From Acinetobacter lanii (GTDB lineage Bacteria > Pseudomonadota > Gammaproteobacteria > Pseudomonadales > Moraxellaceae): a stretch of 64,000 nucleotides of DNA. A program made the position numbers and the translations under genes. This document shows, in pieces, positions 35,327 through 45,834 of this stretch. Every line of letters starts with the position of its first letter. Position 1 is the first letter of the stretch. Under the pieces are notes generated by a model. The model saw nothing but the letters and a program-made list of their open reading frames with translations. It made no database searches and was not told where the DNA came from. The DNA is taken from NCBI RefSeq assembly GCF_011578285.1, contig NZ_CP049916.1, forward strand, positions 1,488,001 through 1,552,000, given 5' to 3'.

Positions 35327-35417
35327 GCATATAAAAGGAAATATAAAGTGTTTTAAAATCTGATTCAAAATGAGTGAATATCGAAATCAAAATAAGGATA
35401 AATAACGTGAATTGTGA

Positions 35418-35849
35418 ATGGGGTATCAACTGTCAGAGATGAAAATGAACTTGAACGTAATTTCAACAGAGCGTCAAGACGGTGCATTGATCAGGTTGAT
35501 TGATATTCTGAATTTGATTCCAGACAATAACTATTCTTGGTCAATTTTAGAATATGAGGGTATTGGTGGGTTGGGAATTAATGATTTTAGTTTCGAGCAA
35601 GTCTGTCAATATGCTCAGTCAAATTCGCAAGGATTTATTCTTAATTTTAATGATTTAAAAGTTTTTGCCAGTACGCTTCATCAAACATTAGATTGTTTGA
35701 TTGTGGCAAGTAAAGATACTAAGGATTTCTTATTGGATCGAGCACAGATTGAAAATTTTTATCATACACCGTACTTGATTGAGGTTTGGGATGGATATGA
35801 GTGGTTAATTGGGGCGCAAGAGGCTTTAAATATAGACGCTTTAGAGTAA
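35418..35849 (+). CDS. Hypothetical protein, about 135-143 residues
   Basis: I recognise no family. The soluble, acidic product contains IRLIDILNLIPDNNYSWSIL, then DFSFEQVCQYAQSN, and ends with YLIEVWDGYEWLIGAQEALN. The layout is reminiscent of small immunity-type proteins, but no toxin is near, so this is no more than an impression. Starts at 35418, 35439 and 35445 are all possible; none has a strong ribosome binding site. It lies alone between prpC and the convergent ntrC. Confidence 0.65.
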   Translation: MGYQLSEMKMNLNVISTERQDGALIRLIDILNLIPDNNYSWSILEYEGIGGLGINDFSFEQVCQYAQSNSQGFILNFNDLKVFASTLHQTLDCLIVASKDTKDFLLDRAQIENFYHTPYLIEVWDGYEWLIGAQEALNIDALE

Positions 35850-35884
35850 TTGCTATGTATGTGTTCTTTATCATCAATTTTTAG

Positions 35885-35922
35885 GCGACAGCTAAGCCTT
35901 AATGCAGGCTTTAGCTGTCAGT
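35885..35922. repeat. Strong hairpin downstream of ntrC
   Basis: GACAGCTAAGCC and GGCTTTAGCTGTC form an almost perfect stem in the gap between the 35418 gene and ntrC. There is no T-run on either strand, so it may protect 3' ends rather than terminate by itself. Confidence 0.5.
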
Positions 35923-35933
35923 TGCTTTCAAAA

Positions 35934-37415
35934 TTACTCTGCTAACGACACAATTTCTTCTTCATCGTCATCGGCTGTATCCATACCAAGTTCTTTCAGC
36001 TTACGGGTTAAGGTGTTACGTCCCCAACCGAGAAGCTCAGCGGCATGACGCTTACGACCACGGGTTTGCTGTAAAGCAGCATTGATTAAAGTGCGCTCAA
36101 ACATTGGAGTGGCAATATCAAGTAACTTCATTTCGCCATTTTTCAGCTTTTGTACCGCCCATTGTGATAATAATTCATCCCAATGTTGGATTAAAACACG
36201 ATCAGGGTGTGCCGCTTGATTTGGATCATCTGATTTCGTAATTGGAATCTGTTTGAGTTCCGATGGTAAATCTTCAGGATAAACTTCACGCCCCGTGATC
36301 ATGACTGTGAGCCAGCGACAGGTATTTTCCAGTTGACGCACGTTCCCTTGCCAAGGCAGTTGTTGCATGTATTCTACAGTTTCTGAACGTAAGATCTTTG
36401 GACTGACACCCAACTCTTTACCTGCACGGGCTAAGAAGTGTTGCGCCAACATTGGAATATCTTCAGAGCGATGCGCCAGTTTTGGAATGTGAATGCGAAT
36501 CACATTTAAACGGTGATATAAATCCTCACGGAATCGACCATCATGCACCAATTTTTCCAAATCTTGATGCGTCGCAGCCACAATACGCACATCCACACGC
36601 ACAGGAATATGACCGCCGACACGGTAGAATTCACCATCTGCCAATACACGTAGTAAACGTGTTTGGGTTTCAAAAGGCATATCGCCAATTTCATCGAGGA
36701 ATAGCGTACCGCCATTGGCTTGCTCAAAACGACCTTGGCGTTGTGAGTTGGCACCCGTAAAAGCACCTTTCTCATGACCAAAAAGTTCAGTTTCAATTAA
36801 ATCTTTTGGAATGGCTGCCATGTTTAACGCAATAAAGGGTTTGCTTCCACGTGGCGAATGACGATGCAGTGCATGTGCCACCAACTCTTTACCTGTGCCT
36901 GATTCACCATTAATCAGTACCGTAATATGAGACTGCGAAAGTCGTCCAATCGCACGGAACACTTCCTGCATCGCAGGAGATTCACCAATAATTTCAGTCG
37001 ATTGAATCGGTTTAACGGACTTGGCAGATTCTTGTTGTTGTAATTTGTTGAGATGCATAATGGCACGATTCACTAGTGCCAATGCTTCATCAATATCAAA
37101 GGGTTTGGGTAGGTACTCAAACGCACCGGTTTGATAGCTCGACACAGCCGATTCTAAATCCGAATGTGCGGTCATAATAATAACAGGTAAATCAGGATAA
37201 CTGGTTTTGACCTTAGCTAGAAAGGTTAAACCATCAATCCCAGGCATACGAATATCGGTCAGAATCACATCGGGTGTGTCTTCTGCCAATTGATCAAGCG
37301 CAGACTGTGCTTCTTCAAAGCTGGTGACATCGAAACCTTCTTCTTTAAAGGTTTTTTCCAGCACCCAGCGCATGGCGCGATCATCATCAATTACCCAAAT
37401 TTTATTTCGCGACAT
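35934..37415 (-). CDS. ntrC: Nitrogen regulation response regulator NtrC
   Basis: NtrC activates sigma-54 promoters of nitrogen-assimilation genes when phosphorylated. The 493-residue protein has a receiver domain (1-120) with phospho-acceptor Asp54 in ILTDIRMPG. Its AAA+ domain has Walker [15 protein letters not shown], the sigma-54 contact loop GAFTGA and [11 protein letters not shown] Fis-type helix-turn-helix at the end reads [20 protein letters not shown]. It overlaps the end of ntrB by 14 bases, indicating coupling. Confidence 0.96.
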   Translation of the reverse strand: MSRNKIWVIDDDRAMRWVLEKTFKEEGFDVTSFEEAQSALDQLAEDTPDVILTDIRMPGIDGLTFLAKVKTSYPDLPVIIMTAHSDLESAVSSYQTGAFEYLPKPFDIDEALALVNRAIMHLNKLQQQESAKSVKPIQSTEIIGESPAMQEVFRAIGRLSQSHITVLINGESGTGKELVAHALHRHSPRGSKPFIALNMAAIPKDLIETELFGHEKGAFTGANSQRQGRFEQANGGTLFLDEIGDMPFETQTRLLRVLADGEFYRVGGHIPVRVDVRIVAATHQDLEKLVHDGRFREDLYHRLNVIRIHIPKLAHRSEDIPMLAQHFLARAGKELGVSPKILRSETVEYMQQLPWQGNVRQLENTCRWLTVMITGREVYPEDLPSELKQIPITKSDDPNQAAHPDRVLIQHWDELLSQWAVQKLKNGEMKLLDIATPMFERTLINAALQQTRGRKRHAAELLGWGRNTLTRKLKELGMDTADDDEEEIVSLAE

Positions 37416-38511
37416 GGTTTAACTCCCAAGGTATATAAAGGCTAAATACAGTTTTTCCGGGAACCGATTGGCATTCAATCATTCCGTTATGTTGATGCAT
37501 AATATTTTGAGCAATACTTAAGCCAAGGCCTGTTCCTTTTGCTCGTCCGGTAACAAGTGGATAAAATACAGACTCTAAAATGTCTTCTGGAACACCAGGT
37601 CCATTGTCTGCAATATCAATACGAATCGCAGAACGATGCAAAACACCGTTAATGGTAACAAGACGTTGGATGCGTGTTCTTAAGCTGAGTTCAGGTTGTT
37701 CTTCTTCAAAGAATTCTTTATTTTCAGTCATGGCTTGTACAGCATTCACGCTAATATTGAGCATGACTTGAATCAGTTGATCACGATCTGCCATGACTTC
37801 AGGCAGTGACAAATCATAGTCACGGGTGATTTTAATTTTTTTCTTGGTTTGATTGACGATTAAAGCGCGTACACGTTCTAAAGGTTCATGCACATTGACC
37901 CATTCATAACTTGGTAGTTGCCGTGAACCGAGCATTGTATCAGCTAAATTTCTCAGCCGATCTACTTCACTGATAATGATGTTGGTAAATTCAGCATATT
38001 GCGGGTCATTTAAGCTGCGTGCTAATAATTGCGTTGCGCCACGAATCCCCCCGAGTGGATTTTTAATCTCATGCGCTACACCACGAATCAGTTGGCGTGC
38101 CACTTGGTGCTGCTGAATCAGATTTTCTTCTTTAGATATTTTCAACATTCGATCAATCGGATTGAGTTCGATCAGCAGTAAAGGGTGGTAAGGTTTGCCC
38201 GCATTTAATCGAACGACACTATAGTCAACGTGTACATCTTTAAAGTTCACAATAATTGTGGCTTCACGTCGTGTATAGGCTTGACCTGTATTTACGGTAT
38301 TGGTCAGCGCATCTGCGGTATCAAAACTGTCACCCGGAGACTGTAAAATGTTAAGCACCGGTTGTCCCATAGCGCGAAGTAAACTGATATCAAACAGCGT
38401 TTCGCATGATGAGTTTAAGTAAAAGATATTTAAATTACGGTCGACCAATAAAATGGCGGTAGACAAGTTGTCTACCAGCAAGCGATAGTCAATCGGAGGT
38501 TGTTGATCCAT
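37402..38511 (-). CDS. ntrB: Nitrogen regulation sensor kinase NtrB
   Basis: NtrB phosphorylates and dephosphorylates NtrC under control of PII. The 369-residue cytoplasmic protein has an N-terminal PAS domain (about 8-120), a dimerisation helix with the phospho-accepting His147 in RGVAHEIKNPLGGIRGA, and an ATPase domain with NISVNAVQAM (N box), IADNGPGVPEDIL (G1) and GTGLGLSIAQNIM (G2). It is the first gene of the ntrBC unit. No glnA lies upstream in this window. Confidence 0.95.
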   Translation of the reverse strand: MDQQPPIDYRLLVDNLSTAILLVDRNLNIFYLNSSCETLFDISLLRAMGQPVLNILQSPGDSFDTADALTNTVNTGQAYTRREATIIVNFKDVHVDYSVVRLNAGKPYHPLLLIELNPIDRMLKISKEENLIQQHQVARQLIRGVAHEIKNPLGGIRGATQLLARSLNDPQYAEFTNIIISEVDRLRNLADTMLGSRQLPSYEWVNVHEPLERVRALIVNQTKKKIKITRDYDLSLPEVMADRDQLIQVMLNISVNAVQAMTENKEFFEEEQPELSLRTRIQRLVTINGVLHRSAIRIDIADNGPGVPEDILESVFYPLVTGRAKGTGLGLSIAQNIMHQHNGMIECQSVPGKTVFSLYIPWELNHVAK

Positions 38512-38873
38512 TAGCTTAACAATCCTGTATTAAAATAGCGCAATGGCATCTATATCTCATTCTAAAATTGCTCATTAAAAGGGATTTATTGATATAAAGC
38601 GTCCCTAAATAAAGCAAGATGCACGCCAACTTTGTTAAGACATCTCATTTTATTTGGCAATTGCTTTTTAAATATGAAAAAAGTGCTGCTTGTCTTCTAT
38701 ATATAGGAAGAATATTCCGGATGTAAAGTAAATATGCATTAAAATGGTGCATTAAATAATTTTGATAATTTAACTGGATATATTTTGGTGCGTTATACAA
38801 TAGGCAAGCCTAGCACCTGTATTTATGGAGCGAAAAGTCATACAATACGCCGATTATAGTGGAGTGCAGATTC
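38512..38873. other. Divergent intergenic region ntrB / rimO
   Basis: About 360 bases separate the two start codons and hold promoters for both directions. I see no convincing ORF, operator dyad or structured RNA. A TATACA at 38794-38799 may be the -10 box of rimO. Confidence 0.35.
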
Positions 38874-40217
38874 ATGAAATCCCCCAAAGTCGGTTTTGTT
38901 TCTTTAGGTTGTCCTAAGGCGTTGGTCGATTCCGAACGAATTTTAACTCAGTTGAAGACTGAAGGTTATGATGTAGCGTCTGATTATGACGGTGCTGATT
39001 TAGTTGTTGTAAATACCTGTGGTTTTATTGAATCTGCGGTACAAGAATCTCTTGATGCGATTGGCGAAGCCATGAGCGCAAACGGCCGTGTTATTGTGAC
39101 GGGCTGTCTCGGTAAAGATGAAGATAAAATTCGTGAAATGCACCCGAATGTCCTGAAAGTGACAGGTGCAGCAGCGTATGAAGAAGTGATGGATGCGGTT
39201 CATCAATATGTGCCTGAACCGCCAAAACACAATCCATTTATTGATCTCGTGCCTGAACAAGGCATTCGTTTAACGCCGAAACATTATGCTTATTTAAAAA
39301 TTTCAGAAGGCTGTAACCACCGTTGCACATTCTGCATTATTCCAAGTATGCGTGGTGATTTAGTTTCTCGTCCTGTAGGTTCAGTACTCACCGAAGCACA
39401 AGCTTTGAAAAAAGCCGGTGTGAAAGAAGTTTTAGTCATCTCCCAAGATACTTCTGCTTATGGTGTGGACACTAAATACAAGCTTGATTTCTGGAATGGT
39501 CAGCCGGTTAAGACCAAGTTCTATGACATGTGTGAAGCATTGGGTCAATTGGGTATTTGGGTGCGTTTGCACTATGTGTATCCATACCCACACGTGGATG
39601 CAGTCATTGATTTGATGGCACAAGGTAAAATTTTACCTTATTTGGATATTCCGTTCCAACATGCCAGCCCACGCATCTTAAAATTGATGAAACGTCCTGC
39701 GCACAGTGAAAATACATTGGAGCGTTTAAAAGTTTGGCGTGAAAAATGTCCAGATTTGGTTCTTCGTTCAACTTTCGTTGTGGGTTTCCCGGGCGAAACT
39801 GAAGAAGACTTCCAAATGTTATTGGATTGGTTGCAAGAAGCACAGCTTGACCGTGTAGGGTGCTTCACTTACTCACCGGTTGAGGGTGCTACGGCAAATG
39901 ATTTGCCTGATCATGTCCCTGAAGAAATTAAGCAAGAGCGTTATGAACGTTTTATGCAAGTTCAGCAAGCGATTTCTGCAGCCAAACTTCAAAAACGTAT
40001 CGGTCAAACCATGACTGTGTTGGTTGATGATTTGGATGAAGAATTCCCAGTTGCGATTGCGCGTTCATATGCCGATGCCCCAGAAATTGATGGTAACGTG
40101 TTTGTAGAAGACATCGACAAGAGTTTAATTAAATCAGGCGATTTGCTTGAAGTTGAAATTACTGATGCAGATGAGTATGACTTATTTGCCAAGTTGATTT
40201 CGATTAAATCAGCGTGA
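38874..40217 (+). CDS. rimO: Ribosomal protein S12 methylthiotransferase RimO
   Basis: RimO adds a methylthio group to the conserved Asp of S12, using two iron-sulphur clusters and S-adenosylmethionine. The 447-residue protein has an N-terminal UPF0004 domain with cluster-binding Cys in [21 protein letters not shown] and [10 protein letters not shown] radical-SAM core has the CxxxCxxC signature [16 protein letters not shown], and a C-terminal TRAM domain follows. The start with [13 protein letters not shown] (38874) is preferred over an ATG 15 bases upstream. RimO, not MiaB, is indicated by the [15 protein letters not shown] form. Confidence 0.95.
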   Translation: MKSPKVGFVSLGCPKALVDSERILTQLKTEGYDVASDYDGADLVVVNTCGFIESAVQESLDAIGEAMSANGRVIVTGCLGKDEDKIREMHPNVLKVTGAAAYEEVMDAVHQYVPEPPKHNPFIDLVPEQGIRLTPKHYAYLKISEGCNHRCTFCIIPSMRGDLVSRPVGSVLTEAQALKKAGVKEVLVISQDTSAYGVDTKYKLDFWNGQPVKTKFYDMCEALGQLGIWVRLHYVYPYPHVDAVIDLMAQGKILPYLDIPFQHASPRILKLMKRPAHSENTLERLKVWREKCPDLVLRSTFVVGFPGETEEDFQMLLDWLQEAQLDRVGCFTYSPVEGATANDLPDHVPEEIKQERYERFMQVQQAISAAKLQKRIGQTMTVLVDDLDEEFPVAIARSYADAPEIDGNVFVEDIDKSLIKSGDLLEVEITDADEYDLFAKLISIKSA

Positions 40218-40289
40218 TGGGTCGCTGATTAAAGTCGCTCAATTAAATAAGTAAAACGTATTGAAGAAATGACGTCATTGGAGTTAAAG

Positions 40290-41018
40290 ATGCTAGATTC
40301 AAAAAAACCACGCTTTGGGCGTATCTTGTTGAAGTTGTCTGGTGAAGCGCTTGCAGGAAATAAAGACATGGGTATTGATGCTCAAGTCTTAGACCAAATG
40401 TCTTTATCGATTGCGCACTTGGTCGGTTTGGGTGTGCAAGTGGGTATCGTCGTTGGTGGAGGTAACTTATACCGTGGTAGCCAACTTCAAAAAGACGGTC
40501 TCGTAGGACGTGTGACTGGCGACCAAATGGGGATGCTAGCAACTGTCATGAACGGTTTGGCTTTGCGTGATGCTTTGGTGCGCCGTAACATCAAAACGCG
40601 TTTAATGTCAGCACTTTCGATTGGTACTGTGGTTGAATCTTATTCTAGCCGTGATGCAATTCGTCATTTGAACAATGGTGAAGTGTGTGTATTTGTTGCA
40701 GGAACAGGTAATCCATTCTTTACAACTGATACTGCCGCTTGCCTACGTGGTATTGAAATTGAAGCGAACTTAATCTTAAAAGCGACCAAGGTTGATGGTG
40801 TCTACAATAAAGATCCAAGCAAATATGAAGATGCTGTTAAGTATGATACTTTGACTTTTGATCAAGTACTTGATGAAAAGTTAGGTGTCATGGATTTAAC
40901 CGCGATTTGCTTATGTCGTGACCATCATGTGCCATTACAAGTATTTGATATGAATAAATCAGGTGCTTTACTGTCTGTGGTAATGGGTGAAAAAGAAGGG
41001 ACTCACGTTACAAACTAA
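40290..41018 (+). CDS. pyrH: Uridylate kinase
   Basis: PyrH phosphorylates UMP to UDP and is a hexamer of the amino-acid-kinase family. From the ATG at 40290 the product is 242 residues, the family length. It shows [61 protein letters not shown] and [11 protein letters not shown]. The GGAG before 40290 decides the start over an ATG 21 bases upstream. frr follows 80 bases downstream. The pair opens the envelope block running to lpxA. Confidence 0.95.
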   Translation: MLDSKKPRFGRILLKLSGEALAGNKDMGIDAQVLDQMSLSIAHLVGLGVQVGIVVGGGNLYRGSQLQKDGLVGRVTGDQMGMLATVMNGLALRDALVRRNIKTRLMSALSIGTVVESYSSRDAIRHLNNGEVCVFVAGTGNPFFTTDTAACLRGIEIEANLILKATKVDGVYNKDPSKYEDAVKYDTLTFDQVLDEKLGVMDLTAICLCRDHHVPLQVFDMNKSGALLSVVMGEKEGTHVTN

Positions 41019-41097
41019 TGTACGTGGGTGCTAAAGCTCTTTATACTAGCCGCAAATTGAATTCAACACTTTAAATAAATTAAGTAAGGAAGATCAT

Positions 41098-41652
41098 ATG
41101 ATTAACGATCTTAAAAAAGACAGCGAAGAACGTATGAACAAGACGCTTGAGTCTATGGAACATGGTTTCGCAAAAGTACGTACTGGCCGTGCGCACCCAT
41201 CAATTTTAAATGGTGTGATGGTTCCTTACTATGGTTCAGATGTACCATTAAACCAAGTAGCAAACGTGGGTGTTGAAGACTCACGTACTCTAGTTGTTCA
41301 ACCGTTTGAACGCACCATGGTGTCTGCAATTGATAAAGCGATCCGTGAAGCTGATTTGGGTCTAAACCCAATCACTGCGGATGCGATTCGTGTGCCAATG
41401 CCAGCATTGACTGAAGAAACACGTAAAGACATGCAGAAAGTTGCACGTTCTGAAGCTGAAAATGCCAAAGTTGCGATCCGTAACATCCGTCGTGATGTAT
41501 TGGGTGATATCAAAGCATTGTTGAAAGAAAAAGAGATTTCTGAAGATGATGAACGTCGTGCAGGCGATGACATTCAAAAAATCACCGATAAATTCGTTGC
41601 TGAAATTGACAAGCGTCTTGCTGCAAAAGAAGCTGAATTGATGAAGGTATAA
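41098..41652 (+). CDS. frr: Ribosome recycling factor
   Basis: RRF splits post-termination ribosomes together with EF-G. The 184-residue protein has the family signatures [35 protein letters not shown] and [20 protein letters not shown], followed by [21 protein letters not shown] in the long-helix domain. A good AAGGAAG ribosome binding site precedes the ATG. uppS follows eight bases after the stop. Confidence 0.97.
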   Translation: MINDLKKDSEERMNKTLESMEHGFAKVRTGRAHPSILNGVMVPYYGSDVPLNQVANVGVEDSRTLVVQPFERTMVSAIDKAIREADLGLNPITADAIRVPMPALTEETRKDMQKVARSEAENAKVAIRNIRRDVLGDIKALLKEKEISEDDERRAGDDIQKITDKFVAEIDKRLAAKEAELMKV

Positions 41653-41660
41653 TCTACAGA

Positions 41661-42413
41661 ATGACCATTTCTGAAGATCAATCCATTCCTCAACATGTTG
41701 CCATCATTATGGATGGCAACAATCGTTTTGCCAAAAAGAAACAAATGCAAAAGGGTGATGGACACCGTGAAGGGAAAAACGTCCTTGACCCGATTGTAGA
41801 ACACTGTCGTAAAGTTGGGGTGAAAGCCTTAACCGTTTATGCCTTTTCAAGTGAAAACTGGAATCGTCCACAGTATGAAGTGGATTTACTCATGGCGTTG
41901 TTGGAAGAAACCATCCATGAGCAAATTCCTCGAATGATTAAGTTCGAAATTTCACTGCGTTTTATCGGGGATCGTAGTCGTTTATCGCCTAAGCTTCGTG
42001 CACTCATGTTGCATGCTGAGGAATTGACTGCTAAGTTTACCCATATGACGCTGACCATTGCTGTGAGTTATGGTGGCATGTGGGATATTTCCCAAGCTGC
42101 TCAAACACTTGCGCAGATGGTCAAAGATGAAAAGCTTGAAGTAGAGCAGATCACACCTAGTGTATTTAGTCAGCATGTGAGCTTGGGTGATTTAGCCCCT
42201 GTCGATCTGATGATTCGCACCGGTGGTGATTATCGAATTTCGAATTTTTTATTGTGGCAAGCGGCGTACGCAGAGTTTTATTTTACGCAAACCTTGTGGC
42301 CTGAATTTACCATTCAAGAACTTGATCATGCCTTCGATGTATTTCGAGGTCGTGAACGACGTTTTGGTAAAACTTCAGAGCAAATTCAACAAGAGAAAAC
42401 AGAGAACGAATAA
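41661..42413 (+). CDS. uppS: Undecaprenyl diphosphate synthase
   Basis: UppS builds the C55 lipid carrier for peptidoglycan and other cell-wall glycans. The 250-residue cis-prenyltransferase has HVAIIMDGNNRFAKK (catalytic Asp), GHREGKNVLDPIVEHC, TVYAFSSENWNRP, then LMIRTGGDYRISNFLLWQAAYAEFYF and the WPEF end. The usual GNGRW is GNNRF here, a known variant in this genus as far as I recall. It abuts cdsA with a one-base overlap. Confidence 0.95.
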   Translation: MTISEDQSIPQHVAIIMDGNNRFAKKKQMQKGDGHREGKNVLDPIVEHCRKVGVKALTVYAFSSENWNRPQYEVDLLMALLEETIHEQIPRMIKFEISLRFIGDRSRLSPKLRALMLHAEELTAKFTHMTLTIAVSYGGMWDISQAAQTLAQMVKDEKLEVEQITPSVFSQHVSLGDLAPVDLMIRTGGDYRISNFLLWQAAYAEFYFTQTLWPEFTIQELDHAFDVFRGRERRFGKTSEQIQQEKTENE

Positions 42414-43237
42414 TGTTAGAGCGGATAATTACCGCCTTGGTTTTGGTCGCTGTTGTACTGAGCTGCATGTTTGGTACAACATCATCTTATCCAATGTTGG
42501 TGTTAATGATTGTCGCTGCAGGGGGAGCAGGCTATGAGTGGTTTAAACTCATGCCACATCAATCTGTTTCAGTGAGTAAAATCAAAGCAGGATGCTTTGG
42601 CGTTTTAACTGCTGTCTTTTCTGGGCTTGCGCTGTATTTTAATGATCTTGCACTGATTCTGTGGAGTGCATCGATCATCACCTGGATCATTAGTTTATTT
42701 TGGGTGAAAAGTTATCCAGCTTATGATGGTTGGTATAACCCAAGTCTGAATATTATTGGTTTGGTGCTCATTAGTGCTGCAGTGACTGCGATCTTTGATG
42801 TTTGGTCAAGTTCACCGTGGTGGTTAATGTATCTGTTCCTGTTGGTATGGGGTGCGGACAGTGGTGCTTATTTTGTTGGGCGAAAATTCGGTCAGCGTAA
42901 ACTTGCCCCCGAGGTGAGTCCAAACAAATCCATTGAAGGTTTGATCGGTGGAATTGTTACCGTTGCGATCGTGATTGTGTGCGTGCAATCGCTGTATTTA
43001 AACCTTTCATTAACACAACATATTCTTTTCCTAATTTTATCTATCATTACTGTATTTAGTTCTGTGCTTGGTGACCTGTTTGAATCGATGATCAAGCGTC
43101 GTGCAGGCATTAAAGACTCTGGTCGTATTTTACCGGGTCATGGTGGTGTGTTAGATCGAATTGACTCATTACTTGCTGCCGCGCCAATTTTCGCAGCAGG
43201 AATGTATGTTTTAAAACTTATTGGTGTAGATTTATAG
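42413..43237 (+). CDS. cdsA: Phosphatidate cytidylyltransferase
   Basis: CdsA makes CDP-diacylglycerol, the precursor of all phospholipids, in the inner membrane. The 274-residue protein has about eight membrane helices and the family signature near the end, SMIKRRAGIKDSGRILPGHGGVLDRIDSL. Further conserved motifs are LVWGADSGAYFVGRKFG and SPNKSIEGLIGG. It overlaps uppS by one base, and dxr follows without a gap, so the three are co-translated. Confidence 0.95.
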   Translation: MLERIITALVLVAVVLSCMFGTTSSYPMLVLMIVAAGGAGYEWFKLMPHQSVSVSKIKAGCFGVLTAVFSGLALYFNDLALILWSASIITWIISLFWVKSYPAYDGWYNPSLNIIGLVLISAAVTAIFDVWSSSPWWLMYLFLLVWGADSGAYFVGRKFGQRKLAPEVSPNKSIEGLIGGIVTVAIVIVCVQSLYLNLSLTQHILFLILSIITVFSSVLGDLFESMIKRRAGIKDSGRILPGHGGVLDRIDSLLAAAPIFAAGMYVLKLIGVDL

Positions 43238-44434
43238 ATGTCTCAATCTGTTTGTATATTAGGTGTTACAGGTTCAATTGGTCAAAGTACCTTAAAAATT
43301 TTAGATCAACATCCCGACAAATACTCAGTCTTTGCGGTCACGGCTTATAGTCGTATCGATGCATTGAGTGAAATATGCAAACAGTATCGACCGAAAATCG
43401 CTGTGGTTCCTGCACATAAAGTGGATGAGCTTCAGAGCGTTTTTAAACAAAAAAATATTCAAGGCGTTGAGATCTTATCTGGTGAAGCAGGCTTAATTGC
43501 TGTTGCAGAGCATTCAGAAGTCGATGTCGTGATGGCAGCGATTGTGGGGGCTGCAGGTCTGTTGCCGACTTTGGCAGCAGTGAAAGCGGGTAAGCGGGTA
43601 TTACTTGCCAACAAAGAAGCCTTAGTGATGTCGGGTGACATCATGATGCAAGCCGCTAAAGATCATCATGCTTTATTGCTTCCGGTAGATTCTGAGCACA
43701 ACGCTATTTTCCAATGCTTACCGCAAAATTATTTCCAAATCGAAACTCATAAAGAACCTCAACTCGGGGTTAAGCAAATTTTGCTGACGGCTTCGGGTGG
43801 CCCATTTTTAAATCATACGCTTGAACAGCTGAAGGAGGTTACACCTGCTCAGGCGTGTAAGCATCCGAATTGGTCCATGGGGCAAAAGATTTCGGTCGAT
43901 TCTGCAACCTTGATGAACAAAGGCTTGGAGTTAATCGAAGCGTGCCATTTATTTTCAATTAAAGAACATTTTGTTACAGTCGTGGTTCATCCACAAAGTA
44001 TCATTCACTCTATGGTTCAATATGTAGATGGTTCAACTTTGGCTCAAATGGGTAATCCCGATATGTGTACACCCATTGCTCATGCATTGGCATGGCCTGA
44101 GCGATTGACCACACATGTTCCACCGCTTGATTTGTTCACTCATTCTCAACTCGATTTCACAGCGCCTGATATTACTCGTTTTCCAGCTTTAAAGTTGGCG
44201 CGTCAAGCAATGCAAGTAGGTGGTTTGGCGCCTGCGATTTTAAATGCAGCCAATGAAGTGGCTGTCGCTGCATTCTTAAAACAGCAAATTGGCTTTTTAA
44301 ATATTCCAGAAGTAGTTGAACATACGTTAAATCAAATAGATAATGCTTCTGCAGAGGCATTGGATGTCATTCTGAACATTGATCAGCAAGCACGACAAGT
44401 GGCCACGCAACGTATAACACAACTAAGTAGGTAA
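43238..44434 (+). CDS. dxr: 1-deoxy-D-xylulose 5-phosphate reductoisomerase
   Basis: Dxr (IspC) converts DXP to methylerythritol phosphate with NADPH, the step blocked by fosmidomycin and the one before IspD (1172). The 398-residue protein has the NADPH loop GVTGSIGQSTLKIL, ANKEALVMSG, LLPVDSEHNAIFQCL with metal ligands, TASGGPF, and ATLMNKGLELIEACHLF. It starts directly after cdsA and rseP follows three bases later. Confidence 0.96.
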   Translation: MSQSVCILGVTGSIGQSTLKILDQHPDKYSVFAVTAYSRIDALSEICKQYRPKIAVVPAHKVDELQSVFKQKNIQGVEILSGEAGLIAVAEHSEVDVVMAAIVGAAGLLPTLAAVKAGKRVLLANKEALVMSGDIMMQAAKDHHALLLPVDSEHNAIFQCLPQNYFQIETHKEPQLGVKQILLTASGGPFLNHTLEQLKEVTPAQACKHPNWSMGQKISVDSATLMNKGLELIEACHLFSIKEHFVTVVVHPQSIIHSMVQYVDGSTLAQMGNPDMCTPIAHALAWPERLTTHVPPLDLFTHSQLDFTAPDITRFPALKLARQAMQVGGLAPAILNAANEVAVAAFLKQQIGFLNIPEVVEHTLNQIDNASAEALDVILNIDQQARQVATQRITQLSR

Positions 44435-44436
44435 GC

Positions 44437-45792
44437 ATGAGTGTTCTTTTTATTATTGTTGCTGCGATCCTGCTCTTAGGGCCACTCATTGCAATACATG
44501 AGTTTGGTCACTATTGGGTGGCACGTAAATTAGGTGTAAAGGTCTTGGTATATTCCATTGGCTTTGGCCCAACAATTTTAAAATGGACCTCTAAAAAATC
44601 CGGTATTCAATATCAGCTTTCCGTATTACCATTGGGTGGTTATGTCAAAATGCTCGATGAGCGTGAAGGCAATGTGAGCGTTGAGGATTTGCCTTATGCA
44701 TTCAACCGTCAGTCACCTCTAAAGCGTATTGCAATTGTCGCTGCGGGGCCTGTGATCAACCTGATTTTTGCAGTATTATTGTTTTGGGTTTTAGCATTAC
44801 CGGCACAGGAACAGTTGAATACTCGCGTTGGCAAGGTGATGGAAAACACGCCTGCGGCGGCTGTGCACATGCAAACTGGCGATAAGATTGTGAGTGTAGA
44901 TGGGACCTCGACACCGAATTGGGAAAAGCTCAACTATGCGTTGGTTGATCGTGTCGGTGAGACGGGGCATATTCGAATCCAAGCTGATCGTAATGGTCAG
45001 CTGCAAACATTCCAATTACCCATTGAAAATTTCTTAAAAGATCAAAGCCAATCCGCTTTAGATGTATTGGGCTTTTTACCGTATCGTCCGCATATTTCAG
45101 CTGTAGTCGATCAGCTGAGTGCTGATGGTGCTGCGATTCGTCAAGGCATGAAGCCGGGTGATCAAATTATTGCCATTGATGGTAAAGCGGTTAAAGATTG
45201 GTTTGATGTCGTTGATATTGTTCAGCATTCACCTGAGAAGTTGCTTGCCATTGATGTATTACGTCAGGGTCAAATGGTTCAATTAAAAGTGATGCCACAA
45301 GCCAAGCGTGACAATATGGGTAACACCACGGGTATGCTCGGTGTTCAGGCAAAAACCGCTCAAATCACTATTCCAGACCAGTATAAACAAACGATTCAAT
45401 ATAATCCTGCTGAAGCATTCGTGGTTGCAGTTGAAAAAACAACAAACTTATCAGCCATGATTTTAAACTCGATTACCAAGATGGTTCGTGGTTTAATCGG
45501 GCTAGATAACTTATCAGGCCCTATTACCATTGCAAAAGTGGCGGGTCAAAGTGCTGAAATGGGCTGGCAAACCTTTATTTCCTTTATGGCATTGATGAGT
45601 GTGAGTTTGGGGATCTTGAATTTATTGCCTATTCCGATGTTGGATGGTGGGCATTTGGTCTACTACATTATTGAATTGATTCGTGGTAAACCTGTTTCTG
45701 AACAAATACAATTAGTTGGAATAAAAATTGGTATGGTGTTGCTGGGAAGTATGATGTTCCTTGCAATATTCAATGATTTTATGCGTTTATAA
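44437..45792 (+). CDS. rseP: Site-2 intramembrane protease RseP
   Basis: RseP is a zinc protease of the inner membrane that cuts transmembrane segments such as that of anti-sigma factor RseA. The 451-residue protein has the zinc motif AIHEFGHYW (His21, Glu22, His25) in the first helix and the third ligand in NLLPIPMLDGGHLVYY. Two PDZ domains lie between (about 125-200 and 215-290), and the membrane-reentrant GFGPTILKW is also seen. It lies between dxr and bamA, the conserved order. Confidence 0.95.
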   Translation: MSVLFIIVAAILLLGPLIAIHEFGHYWVARKLGVKVLVYSIGFGPTILKWTSKKSGIQYQLSVLPLGGYVKMLDEREGNVSVEDLPYAFNRQSPLKRIAIVAAGPVINLIFAVLLFWVLALPAQEQLNTRVGKVMENTPAAAVHMQTGDKIVSVDGTSTPNWEKLNYALVDRVGETGHIRIQADRNGQLQTFQLPIENFLKDQSQSALDVLGFLPYRPHISAVVDQLSADGAAIRQGMKPGDQIIAIDGKAVKDWFDVVDIVQHSPEKLLAIDVLRQGQMVQLKVMPQAKRDNMGNTTGMLGVQAKTAQITIPDQYKQTIQYNPAEAFVVAVEKTTNLSAMILNSITKMVRGLIGLDNLSGPITIAKVAGQSAEMGWQTFISFMALMSVSLGILNLLPIPMLDGGHLVYYIIELIRGKPVSEQIQLVGIKIGMVLLGSMMFLAIFNDFMRL

Positions 45793-45834
45793 AAACGCCT
45801 AGATGGATAATTAACTTACTGGAAAACAATAGGC

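Noticed and set aside
35885..35922. Strong hairpin after ntrC as an intrinsic terminator
   Set aside because: The stem is good, but no T-run follows on either strand, so it is listed as a hairpin only.
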